From: JBFKMV01 sp041629655
GTDB lineage: Bacteria; Acidobacteriota; Polarisedimenticolia; Polarisedimenticolales; Polarisedimenticolaceae
Direction: 5' to 3'
Length of the DNA: 11,133 nucleotides
Assembly (NCBI GenBank): GCA_041629655.1
Contig: JBFKMV010000169.1
Span: 1 to 11,133, forward strand
In this document: piece by piece, positions 1-6,592 of the stretch
Layout of the letters: every line of letters begins with the position of its first letter
How positions within the stretch are numbered: the stretch's first letter is position 1
Notes under the pieces: generated by a model
What the model was told of the DNA's origin: nothing
Database searches by the model: none
What the model saw: only the letters and a program-made list of their open reading frames with translations
Made by a program: the position numbers and the translations under genes

Positions 1-1583
1 GCGCCGTCGACGAACGGGTGTTCCCAGTACTCCGGGTTCTCGTAGCCGCCGGCGGCGACGAACTCGCGGTACTCGCGGTTGGTCACCTCGTGGCGGTCGA
101 TCAGGAAATCGCCGGTGGGCAGCCCTTGCAGGTGATCGATGCCGGGGAGCATCAGGTCCTGCTCGCCTCCGGGAACGAACACCATCCCCGGCGGGAGCTC
201 GCCGGCGGGTTTCAGCACCAGGTGACGCGAGGTGCCGAGGTACGACACGTTGAGGATCACGTCGTGCACGGTGACGTGGCCGTCCAGCGCGGCGCGCAGC
301 CGCGAGGTGCCGGCGGGTAGCCGCAGCCCCTCGAGCGGCGTGCGGCCCAGGTGACGCCACGGGCCCTCGGGATCGGTGTAGGGCTTGCCCCAGACGTCCG
401 CGCCCGGAGGCTCGGAGGTCAGGTCGATCACGTTCGTGACGCGATCCCAGGCGGCGATCAGCGAGGGATCGTCGCCCAGAACGGCGGCCGCCTGGCGCGC
501 CAGCTCGTTGGCCTCCCACGCGGCGGTGCCCCACTCGAGCCAGGTCGACTGCTCGGCCGCCGCCTCGATTCTCGGGATCGCCTCGGTGCGAGCCCACTCG
601 ACGCGGGCGTCGCGGCGGATCAGCCACCCCGCGACCAGCACCACCGCCGCGGCCGCCAGCAGCGTCGCGCCGGCCACCACGATCCGGCGGCCCGAGAGGC
701 CCGGGCGTGCCGCGGCCCCGGGAACCCGGCCCGCGAGCGAGCGGTCGCCCGAGGTCAGCGCGGTCCGAAGCTGCCTGAGGTCGGCGGCCAGCTGCTGCGC
801 GCTCGGGTAGCGCGCCTCGGGTTGCTTGGCCAGGCAGCGCCCGACGATGCCGTCGAGATGACCGGCCCCCGGCACCGACTCCGAGACCGGCCGCGCCTCG
901 TCGCGGATGATCGAGGACAGGATCGCGATCTGGTTGTCGCCGCCGAAGGGCCGCTCGCCCGTGGCCATCTCGTAGAGCAGGATGCCGAGACTGAACACGT
1001 CCGAGGGCGGGCCGACGGGCTTGCCCTGCGCCTGCTCGGGCGACATGTAGGTCGCCGTCCCGAGCAGCCGTCCCTCGGCGGTCATCGTCGCGTCGGCCTC
1101 CCCCGAAGCGCCCGGGTCGAGCTTGGCCAGGCCGAAGTCCAGCACCTTCAGCCGCCCCTCGTCGTCGACCATCACGTTGTCCGGCTTGAGGTCGCGGTGG
1201 ATCACGCCGCGCCCGTGCGCCGCGGCAACGGCTTCGGCCAGCGGGACCGCCAGCTCCAGCAGGCGCTGCGGCGAAAGCCCCCGGTCCGCCACGAGCTCCG
1301 ACAACCGGCGGCCGCGCACCAGCTCCATGGTGATGAAGTGCACGTCCGCGGCCTGCTCGACCGAGAACACGGTGACGATGTTGGGATGGTTCAACGCCGC
1401 GACGGCGCGCGCTTCCTGCTTGAAGCGCTGGAGCCGCTCGGCGTCGGCCGCCATCTCCGGGGGCAGCACCTTCAGCGCGACCTCGCGCCGCAGCTCGGTG
1501 TCCTCGGCGACGTAGACCGCTCCCATCCCGCCCTGACCGAGCAGGCTCGTGATCCGGTAGTGGTTGAGCGTCCTACCGATCAC
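1..1583 (-). CDS. Transmembrane Ser/Thr protein kinase with PEGA-like and FGE-sulfatase-like C-terminal domains (3' end outside window)
   Basis: Read on the minus strand, 527 codons are visible before the window edge. The N-terminus is a Hanks-type kinase: glycine loop GQGGMGAV (residues 16-23), VALK lysine K38, HRDLKPDN (129-136), DFG (149-151) and YMSPEQ (179-184), with threonines in the activation loop. All catalytic residues are present. One hydrophobic helix follows at about 301-322, so the rest is probably extracytoplasmic. Residues about 395-460 resemble a PEGA-type beta domain (PPGADVWGKPY). From about 466 an FGE/SUMF1-type domain begins (GMVFVPGG, then FLIDRHEVTNREYREFV). Its active-site region would lie beyond the edge, so catalytic competence cannot be judged. 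The GTG start is chosen because residues 3-11 (GRTLNHYRI) match the usual start of this kinase class and no other start precedes the glycine loop. The start overlaps the corA stop by 11 bp, which suggests translational coupling. Kinase identity is secure; the ligand and substrates are unknown. Confidence 0.93.
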   Translation of the reverse strand, partial: MIGRTLNHYRITSLLGQGGMGAVYVAEDTELRREVALKVLPPEMAADAERLQRFKQEARAVAALNHPNIVTVFSVEQAADVHFITMELVRGRRLSELVADRGLSPQRLLELAVPLAEAVAAAHGRGVIHRDLKPDNVMVDDEGRLKVLDFGLAKLDPGASGEADATMTAEGRLLGTATYMSPEQAQGKPVGPPSDVFSLGILLYEMATGERPFGGDNQIAILSSIIRDEARPVSESVPGAGHLDGIVGRCLAKQPEARYPSAQQLAADLRQLRTALTSGDRSLAGRVPGAAARPGLSGRRIVVAGATLLAAAAVVLVAGWLIRRDARVEWARTEAIPRIEAAAEQSTWLEWGTAAWEANELARQAAAVLGDDPSLIAAWDRVTNVIDLTSEPPGADVWGKPYTDPEGPWRHLGRTPLEGLRLPAGTSRLRAALDGHVTVHDVILNVSYLGTSRHLVLKPAGELPPGMVFVPGGEQDLMLPGIDHLQGLPTGDFLIDRHEVTNREYREFVAAGGYENPEYWEHPFVDG

Positions 1584-2571
1584 CGCGCCGCCGCCCGCGG
1601 CCGCCCAGCCAGCCGCGGTTGTAGAACAGCAGCAGGATCCCGGCCACCACGGTCAGCATCGCCCCGAGCAGGATGAAGTACGCCGGCCGGTAGCCCAGCT
1701 CGGGCATGAACTCGAAGTTCATGCCGTAGATCCCGGCCATGAACGTGACGGGCACGAACACCACGGTCACGATCGTCAGCGTCTGCATGATCTGGTTCAG
1801 GCGGTGCGCCGACAGCGACAGGTAGCCCTGCATCAGGTCGTCGGTCAGCTCGTAGTACAGGCGGGCCAGGCTCAGGTGCCGGTCGAGCTGCTCCTGCACG
1901 TCGATCAGCTCGTGGTCGTGCTCGGCGAGCTGCGCGGGTGTGTTCGCGCGCGCGACCGTGAAAACCTGCGCGTGGTACTGCAGGATGCGCAGGATCCGCT
2001 TGAGGTCGCCCTTCTGCCGCACCAGCTCCCCCAGCAGCTCGTCGCTGGGCCGCTCGAGCATCTCCTCCTCCATCTCCTCGAGCCGCTTCTCGACCGCCAG
2101 CAGCAACGGCAGGAAGCGGTCGGCGACGGCGCGGCAGAGCCGCAGCGCCAGGGCGGCCCGCGAGACGTCCGGCGGGATCGCGCCCGAGGTCAGCTCCGAC
2201 ATCACGATCTCGCTACTCACCGAGCGGCCGTTGCTGCGCGTGACCAGGAACCGCTCGCCCACGAACATCGACAGCTGGATCGTGCCGAACTCCAGCGAGG
2301 TCGATCCGGCGTCGAGCCCCTTGAGCAGGATGAACGTGTTGTCCGCGAACGGCTCGATCTTCGGCGGATGGCGGTCGCGCAGCGCGTCGGTGATGGCCAG
2401 CCGGTGGACCCCGAAGCGCTGCGACAGCAGCGCGGTCTCCGCGTCGGGCGGCTCGTTCTCGAGCGCGACCCAGATCCTGCCGGCCGGAAGGCGGTCCCAG
2501 TCGTCGATCAGCTCGGCCCCGCCCTGGCGAAGCTCCCGGGTCGCGGGATCGTAGAGAACCGTTCGGATCAC
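1573..2571 (-). CDS. corA: CorA-family magnesium/cobalt transport protein
   Basis: 332 residues, the usual length for CorA-type channels, which move Mg2+ (also Co2+ or Ni2+) through a homopentameric inner-membrane pore. The signature GMN is at residues 283-285 within YGMNFEFMPEL, at the end of the first membrane helix (about 263-282, TIVTVVFVPVTFMAGIYG). A second helix follows (about 297-316), then a short basic tail (RGRRRGDR). The cytoplasmic part is rich in charged helices (EKRLEEMEEEM), as expected of the funnel. The GTG at 2571 is preferred because GGGAGG (2579-2584) lies 7 nt upstream and the protein then begins VIRTVLYD. An in-frame ATG at 2670 would add 33 low-complexity residues and almost reach the divergent gene. 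The gene is divergent from the L,D-transpeptidase and overlaps the downstream kinase by 11 bp, so the two are probably co-transcribed. Actual ion selectivity cannot be read from the sequence. Confidence 0.93.
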   Translation of the reverse strand: MIRTVLYDPATRELRQGGAELIDDWDRLPAGRIWVALENEPPDAETALLSQRFGVHRLAITDALRDRHPPKIEPFADNTFILLKGLDAGSTSLEFGTIQLSMFVGERFLVTRSNGRSVSSEIVMSELTSGAIPPDVSRAALALRLCRAVADRFLPLLLAVEKRLEEMEEEMLERPSDELLGELVRQKGDLKRILRILQYHAQVFTVARANTPAQLAEHDHELIDVQEQLDRHLSLARLYYELTDDLMQGYLSLSAHRLNQIMQTLTIVTVVFVPVTFMAGIYGMNFEFMPELGYRPAYFILLGAMLTVVAGILLLFYNRGWLGGRGRRRGDR

Positions 2572-2578
2572 GAGGCAC

Positions 2579-2584
2579 CCTCCC
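2579..2584 (-). promoter_or_regulatory. Shine-Dalgarno of corA
   Basis: On the minus strand this reads GGGAGG, with 7 nt to the GTG at 2571. It is the main reason for preferring the GTG over the upstream ATG at 2670. Confidence 0.75.
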
Positions 2585-2588
2585 GCAG

Positions 2589-2619
2589 GTCGGCGGCGTG
2601 CAGTCACCGCGACGCCGAC
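2589..2619 (-). promoter_or_regulatory. Possible hairpin in the corA leader
   Basis: On the minus strand, GTCGGCGT (2619-2612) can pair with ACGCC plus GAC (2599-2589), giving an eight-pair stem with a 3-nt bulge and a 12-nt loop. It ends 4 nt before the GGGAGG ribosome binding site. GC-rich DNA makes such stems common, so this is weak. It could affect ribosome access, but nothing here matches a Mg2+ riboswitch that I recognise. Confidence 0.2.
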
Positions 2620-2639
2620 ATCGTACAACGGCCGGCCCG

Positions 2640-2667
2640 TTGAGGCGCGCCGGTCGCGTGCTAGGAT
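2640..2667 (+). promoter_or_regulatory. Probable sigma70-type promoter of the L,D-transpeptidase gene
   Basis: TTGAGG (2640-2645) and TAGGAT (2662-2667) are separated by 16 bp, and each matches 4 of 6 consensus bases. The expected transcription start is near 2674, two bases before the ATG at 2676, so the mRNA would be almost leaderless. The AGGA at 2663-2666 could otherwise be read as a weak Shine-Dalgarno 9 nt from the ATG. The two readings are mutually exclusive because the AGGA lies inside the -10. Confidence 0.35.
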
Positions 2668-2675
2668 CAAAAGTC

Positions 2676-4349
2676 ATGGCAAGCAACATGATCCGAATGA
2701 CGATGGTGCTGGCGCTGGCCCTGTCGGTTGCCGGCGCCGCGGCGAGCGACGCGCCGACACTGCGCGACGCGATCCGCACCCAGGTCGAACGGACCGCGGG
2801 CGAAACGCGGATCCGCGTCGGCGGCGACTGGGTCTTCGCCGTGAAGACGCTGCCCGGCTTCTACGAGCTGCGTGGGTTCGAGCCGGCCTGGCTGTCGAAC
2901 CGGCGGCCCGCCGCGCGGGCCCGGCAGCTGGTCGAGGAGCTCCGCGCCGCCGACGCCGAGGGGATGCGCCCCGCGGACTACCACCTGGCGCGGCTCGAGG
3001 CGCTGCTCGCCGGGCCGCCGGAGCCGGATCCGGCCCGCGAGACCGCGCGGCTGGCCGCGCTCGACCTGTTGCTGACCGACGCGTTCCTGATCTACGGGGC
3101 GCATCTCGTCAACGGGCGCGTGCGCCCCGAGACCTTCGAGCCCGACTGGTTCGCCGCCCGCAAGGAGGTCGACCTGCCGGCGCTGCTCGCCACCGCCGTG
3201 AACGGGGGTGACGTGCGTGCGGCGCTGCGCGACCTGCGGCCGCACCACCCCGGTTACGCGCGGCTGGTCGCGGCCCGCGGGCGCTACGAAGCGCTGGTGG
3301 CGATGGGCGGATGGCCGGCCGTCCCCGGGGGACCGACGCTCAAGCCCGGCGAGAGCGGCGAGCGGATCCGCGTTGTGCGGAACCGTCTGCGGATCACGGG
3401 CGAGCTGGACGGTCCGGAAGCGGCCGAGCCGGAGCTGTTCGACGAGGCGCTGGCCGAGGCGGTGCGGCGGTTCCAGCGCCGCCACGGCCTGGACGACGAC
3501 GGCGCGATCGGCAAGCAGACGCTGGAGGCGATGAACGTCACGGCCGGGGAGCGGCTGCGCCAGATCGAGCTGAACCTCGAGCGCTGGCGCTGGCTGCCGC
3601 TCGACCTGGGCGAGCGCTACATCCTGGTCAACGTGCCCGACTTCCGGCTGGAGGTCGTCGAGCGCGGCGAGGTCGCGCTGGAGATGCGGGTGATCGTGGG
3701 CCGCGTGGTGCGCAAGACGCCGGTGTTCAGCGACACCATGCGCTACCTGGTGCTGAGCCCCTCGTGGGAGGTGCCGCCGACGATCCTGCGCAAGGACAAG
3801 CTGCCCGAGCTGCGCAAGGACCCCGGCTACGCCGCGCGTCAGAACATGACGGTGTTCCAGATCTCCGAGGGCCAGTGGCGGCCCGTCGATCCGCTCGAGG
3901 TGGACTGGGCCACGGCCACCGGGGCCAACACCCGGCTGCGTCAGGCGCCGGGACCGAACAACGCGCTGGGGCTGATCAAGTTCATGTTCCCCAACCCGTT
4001 CAACGTCTACCTGCACGACACGCCGTCCCGGGAGCTGTTCGCGCGCTCGCAACGCGATTTCAGCTCGGGCTGTATCCGGATCGAGAAGCCGCTGGACCTG
4101 GCGAAGTACCTGCTGCACGGAACGCAGTGGGAGGAGTCGTCGCTACGCAGCGCGATGCAGTCGGCGCGCGAGCAGACCGTGCAGCTGCCCGTGTCGCTGC
4201 CGGTGCACATCCTGTACTGGACCGCCTGGGCCGATGCCGACGGCTCGGTGCAGTTCCGCCGCGACCTCTACGGCCGCGATCCGCGGCTGGACCGGGCGCT
4301 GGGGCTGCCGCCGCCGACCGGGAACCCCGCCGCCGCGGGTACGCCCTGA
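2676..4349 (+). CDS. Secreted murein L,D-transpeptidase, YcbB/LdtD type
   Basis: 557 residues from the ATG at 2676. YcbB-type L,D-transpeptidases make 3-3 cross-links in peptidoglycan in the periplasm, bypassing penicillin-binding proteins. Residues 1-24 look like a signal peptide: Arg-containing start, hydrophobic core MVLALALSVAGAAA, small residues before SDAP. A scaffold domain begins near residue 60 (FYELRGFEPAWL, then ADAEGMRPADYHL). A peptidoglycan-binding helical domain lies at about 229-288 (AVRRFQRRHGLDDDGAIG). The YkuD catalytic domain spans about 314-485, with His447 (YLHDTP) and the nucleophile Cys466 in SSGCIR. All key residues are present, and the length is near that of E. coli LdtD. 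An in-frame ATG at 2598 exists but would bury the signal peptide behind 26 Arg-rich residues and overlap the corA leader. The gene is divergent from corA and convergent with the methyltransferase. The family is secure; membership of LdtD proper is not claimed. Confidence 0.93.
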   Translation: MASNMIRMTMVLALALSVAGAAASDAPTLRDAIRTQVERTAGETRIRVGGDWVFAVKTLPGFYELRGFEPAWLSNRRPAARARQLVEELRAADAEGMRPADYHLARLEALLAGPPEPDPARETARLAALDLLLTDAFLIYGAHLVNGRVRPETFEPDWFAARKEVDLPALLATAVNGGDVRAALRDLRPHHPGYARLVAARGRYEALVAMGGWPAVPGGPTLKPGESGERIRVVRNRLRITGELDGPEAAEPELFDEALAEAVRRFQRRHGLDDDGAIGKQTLEAMNVTAGERLRQIELNLERWRWLPLDLGERYILVNVPDFRLEVVERGEVALEMRVIVGRVVRKTPVFSDTMRYLVLSPSWEVPPTILRKDKLPELRKDPGYAARQNMTVFQISEGQWRPVDPLEVDWATATGANTRLRQAPGPNNALGLIKFMFPNPFNVYLHDTPSRELFARSQRDFSSGCIRIEKPLDLAKYLLHGTQWEESSLRSAMQSAREQTVQLPVSLPVHILYWTAWADADGSVQFRRDLYGRDPRLDRALGLPPPTGNPAAAGTP

Positions 4350-4350
4350 G

Positions 4351-5031
4351 TCAAACCCGCGACGCCAGCACGACCTCGACGGGGACCCACATGTCCATCC
4401 GGTCGACCTCGCCGATCGCGAAGCCCGCCTGCTCCAGCGCCCGCCGGACGTAGATCGGCCGGCAGTCGACGAAGTTCGGGAAGTGGCGGTGGGTCCACTC
4501 GAAGACCTTGACCATCGCGCCGCCGCCCGGACCCTCCTTGGACATGCCGACGACGACCATGCGGCCGTTGGGCTTGAGCACGCGCCGGCACTCCGCAAGC
4601 ACGGCCGGGATCTCCGGGGTGTCGAACAGCTCCAGCGTGAAGCTGATGAAGATCGCGTCGACCGCATCGCCGGCGAGCGGAAGGCGCGTCGCATCGCCGA
4701 CGACCAGCAGCACCGGGGCGCGGCCGTCGAGCAGCTCGCGGGACTGGCCCAGCATGCCCCGTGACAGGTCGAGACCGATCAACCCGCCGCCGCGAGGTCC
4801 GCGCCCGATACGCTCGGCCAGCTCCGCCAGCGAGCGGCCGGTTCCGCAACCGATCTCCAGCACGGTCTCGCCGGGGCGGACGTTGAGCAGCTCCAGCCCG
4901 CGCTGTCGCACGGGCGCCTCGCTGCGCTCGGCCAGCGTGTCGTAGACCCTGGCGATCTTGTCGTAGAACGCGCGGGTCTCGGCGCGGGTCTGGAAGACGC
5001 GCAGGATCTCGTCGTCAGGCGGCTCGGCCAC
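4351..5031 (-). CDS. Class I SAM-dependent methyltransferase
   Basis: 226 residues from a GTG at 5031. The SAM-binding fold is shown by motif I VLEIGCGTG (residues 57-65), the acidic end of strand 2 (GLIGLDLSRGML, about 82-93), a motif II-like GDATRLPLAGDAVDAIF and motif III RVLKPNGRMVVVGM. The opening FYDKIARVYDTL (residues 22-33) resembles UbiE/phospholipid-methyltransferase-type enzymes, whose substrates include quinone precursors and phosphatidylethanolamine. The substrate here cannot be fixed. The GTG is chosen because GGAG (5039-5042) lies 7 nt upstream. Longer in-frame starts (up to 5358) would run across the divergent creD start and add Arg/Ser-rich sequence unlike the family. The stop codon is one base from that of the L,D-transpeptidase. 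No membrane segment or signal peptide is seen, so it is probably cytoplasmic or peripheral at the membrane. Confidence 0.88.
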   Translation of the reverse strand: MAEPPDDEILRVFQTRAETRAFYDKIARVYDTLAERSEAPVRQRGLELLNVRPGETVLEIGCGTGRSLAELAERIGRGPRGGGLIGLDLSRGMLGQSRELLDGRAPVLLVVGDATRLPLAGDAVDAIFISFTLELFDTPEIPAVLAECRRVLKPNGRMVVVGMSKEGPGGGAMVKVFEWTHRHFPNFVDCRPIYVRRALEQAGFAIGEVDRMDMWVPVEVVLASRV

Positions 5032-5038
5032 GGCATCG

Positions 5039-5042
5039 CTCC
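5039..5042 (-). promoter_or_regulatory. Shine-Dalgarno of the methyltransferase gene
   Basis: On the minus strand this reads GGAG, with 7 nt to the GTG at 5031. It supports the short GTG start over the longer ATG-initiated reading. Confidence 0.6.
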
Positions 5043-5102
5043 ACGTTCGGGTCAGGCCGTGGATTGTCGCACCGATCGGCCGTTGCCGTAACCACACGGA
5101 TC

Positions 5103-5118
5103 GTGTCACCGGTGACAC
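5103..5118 (+). promoter_or_regulatory. Exact 16-bp palindrome, candidate operator between methyltransferase and creD
   Basis: GTGTCACCGGTGACAC is identical on both strands. It lies in the 160-bp divergent region, 72 bp upstream of the methyltransferase GTG and 74 bp upstream of the creD ATG. Symmetry stops at the flanking bases (C5102/C5119), so the site is exactly 16 bp. Its near-equal distance from both genes suits a dimeric regulator controlling both. I cannot assign it to a known regulator. A possible methyltransferase -10 (GACAAT, minus strand) lies between it and the GTG, but no good -35 accompanies it. Confidence 0.6.
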
Positions 5119-5191
5119 CCGCAGAGGTCCCGACCGCCCGGTCCGCCCGCGAAACGGTCGTGGAACGGCCCTTGCTTCATCCATCGCCGCG

Positions 5192-6532
5192 ATGAGCGAG
5201 CTGCCGGCCACCGCGATCGATTTCCTGCGACGCTCGCAGCTGCTGCGGGTGCTGCTGATCGGCTTTCTGGTGCTGTTGCTGCAAATCCCGATCGGCATGA
5301 TCCACGGCCTGATCGAGGCGCGGCGCGCCACCCGCGACGAGGCGGTGACCGAGGTCACCGCGACCTGGGGGCAGCGACAGGTCGTGCTGGGTCCCGCCCT
5401 GGCGGTGCCCTACGTCAAGACCTGGACCGAGGACCGCGAAGGTCGGAGCATCCGGCGCACGGGCGAGCGCTTCGCCGTCTTCCTGCCCGAGACGCTGCAC
5501 GTCGCCGGCAGCGTCGACAGCGAGATCCGGCATCGCGGGATCTTCGAGGTGCCCGTGTACTCGATGGAGGTCACGCTCGAGGGGAGCTTCAGCGCACCGT
5601 CGTTCGCCGAGCTGGGGATCGCGCCGGAGGACGTGCTCTGGGAGCGGGCCCAGGTCTGGATCGGTATCTCGGACGCCCGCGCGATCCGCAACCAGGCGCG
5701 GCTGATCTGGCAGGGCGCCGAGATCGGCTTCGTCGCCGGGACCGGCCCGTTCGGGGTCGGACGGTCGGGAATCCACGCTCCGCTGGACCCCGCCGCGGCC
5801 CGCGCCGGCGGGAAGTTCTCGATCCCGTTGATGCTCAACGGCAGCAGCGCCGTCGCGTTCGCGCCGTTCGGGCGCGAGACGACCGTGACGCTGGAATCGA
5901 ACTGGCCCGACCCGAGCTTTTGCGGCAATTGGCTCCCGTCGAGTCACGAGGTCAGCGGCTCGGGCTTCGCCGCGGACTGGAGCGTGCCCTCGTTGGGCCG
6001 GAACTACCCCCAGGCCTGGACCTCGGACTCGGCCGTGGACGACGACGTCCTGTGGGCCTCGACGTTCGGGTTCGAGCTGCTGACGCCGGTCGACCCCTAC
6101 CGGATGGCGGAGCGCAGCGTGAAGTACGAGGCGCTGTTCCTGCTGTTCACGTTCCTGTCGCTGTGGCTGTTCGAGGTGCTGGCCGGGCGCCGGATCCACT
6201 CGCTGCAGTATCTCCTGGTCGGCGCGGCGATGTGCGTGTTCTACCTGCTGGAGCTGTCGCTGGCCGAGCACCTCGGCTTCGCGGTCGCGTACCTGCTGGC
6301 GAGCGCCGCGGTGGTCGGCCTGGTGACCCACTACTGCGCGGCCGTGCTGCGCGGCAGGGGGCGCGCCGCGGTGGTCGGCCTGGTCGTCGCCGGTCTGTAC
6401 GGATTCCTGTACGTGCTGCTGCGCAACCAGGATTACGCCCTGCTGGTCGGTTCGATCGGCCTGTTCGCCGTGCTGGCGGTGGTGATGGTGCTGACGCGCC
6501 GCATCGACTGGGAGCAGGGGGGTCGGACCTGA
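5192..6532 (+). CDS. creD: CreD-family inner-membrane protein
   Basis: 446 residues, the normal length for CreD, an inner-membrane protein. In Proteobacteria, CreBC or BlrAB two-component systems induce creD, and it is linked to envelope integrity and beta-lactam response; its biochemical activity is unknown. An N-terminal helix (about 16-38, LLIGFLVLLLQIPIGMIHGL) precedes the family-typical stretch ARRATRDEAVTEVTATWGQ and VLGPALAVPY. A large beta-rich, probably periplasmic region follows (about 45-305). It ends with about five hydrophobic helices between 311 and 440, including LLTPVDPYRMAERSVKYEAL at their start. No CreB or CreC gene is nearby. No Shine-Dalgarno precedes the ATG, which stays the best start because the next in-frame ATG (residue 36) lies inside the first helix. 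The 16-bp palindrome upstream may be its operator. The kinase-propeller gene follows after 60 bp. Confidence 0.92.
   Translation: MSELPATAIDFLRRSQLLRVLLIGFLVLLLQIPIGMIHGLIEARRATRDEAVTEVTATWGQRQVVLGPALAVPYVKTWTEDREGRSIRRTGERFAVFLPETLHVAGSVDSEIRHRGIFEVPVYSMEVTLEGSFSAPSFAELGIAPEDVLWERAQVWIGISDARAIRNQARLIWQGAEIGFVAGTGPFGVGRSGIHAPLDPAAARAGGKFSIPLMLNGSSAVAFAPFGRETTVTLESNWPDPSFCGNWLPSSHEVSGSGFAADWSVPSLGRNYPQAWTSDSAVDDDVLWASTFGFELLTPVDPYRMAERSVKYEALFLLFTFLSLWLFEVLAGRRIHSLQYLLVGAAMCVFYLLELSLAEHLGFAVAYLLASAAVVGLVTHYCAAVLRGRGRAAVVGLVVAGLYGFLYVLLRNQDYALLVGSIGLFAVLAVVMVLTRRIDWEQGGRT
6303..6384 (+). repeat. 22-bp perfect direct repeat inside creD
   Basis: Positions 6303-6324 and 6363-6384 are identical. 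The offset is exactly 60 bp, so both copies are read in the same frame, each encoding AAVVGLV in adjacent hydrophobic helices. The sequence between and after the copies is not otherwise duplicated. Recombination between them would delete 20 codons in frame. Confidence 0.85.
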
Positions 6533-6564
6533 TCTACAATCCCCTCCGCTGCAGGGATCGTAGA
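6533..6564 (+). promoter_or_regulatory. Inverted repeat over the probable -10 of the kinase-propeller gene
   Basis: Arms TCTACAATCCC (6533-6543) and GGGATCGTAGA (6554-6564) pair at 10 of 11 positions around a 10-nt centre, starting right after the creD stop codon. The left arm holds TACAAT (6535-6540), five of six matches to a -10, which would start transcription near 6547 and give a leader of about 46 nt. No convincing -35 is seen 16-18 bp upstream. The dyad would then cover the -10 and the start site, as a repressor operator does. No T-tract follows, so an intrinsic terminator is unlikely. In mRNA read through from creD it could form a hairpin. Confidence 0.5.
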
Positions 6565-6581
6565 CGTATCCGTCCCGCGTC

Positions 6582-6586
6582 GAGGG
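6582..6586 (+). promoter_or_regulatory. Shine-Dalgarno deciding the TTG start of the kinase-propeller gene
   Basis: GAGGG with 6 nt to the TTG at 6593. No ATG or GTG offers an alternative between here and the kinase glycine loop, so this site supports the uncommon TTG start. Confidence 0.65.
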
Positions 6587-6592
6587 CCAGGG

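Noticed and set aside
351..2643. Long plus-strand open frames (441 and 359 codons) opposite the kinase and corA
   Set aside because: They are rich in Arg, Gln, His and Gly with no recognisable domain and lie exactly antisense to genes with intact catalytic motifs. High GC leaves such frames open.
1573..2670. corA start at the ATG at 2670
   Set aside because: It adds 33 residues unlike CorA and nearly reaches the divergent gene, while the GTG at 2571 has GGGAGG at ideal spacing.
2598..2676. L,D-transpeptidase start at the ATG at 2598
   Set aside because: It would put 26 Arg-rich residues before a clear signal peptide and cover the likely promoter.
5162..5191. GGAAC (5162-5166) upstream of creD as the -35 of an envelope-stress ECF sigma promoter
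   Set aside because: No matching -10 follows at 15-17 bp, and GGAAC is common in this DNA.
4351..5358. Methyltransferase start at the ATG at 5358
   Set aside because: The extension is antisense to the creD start and Arg/Ser-rich. The GTG at 5031 has a Shine-Dalgarno 7 nt upstream.
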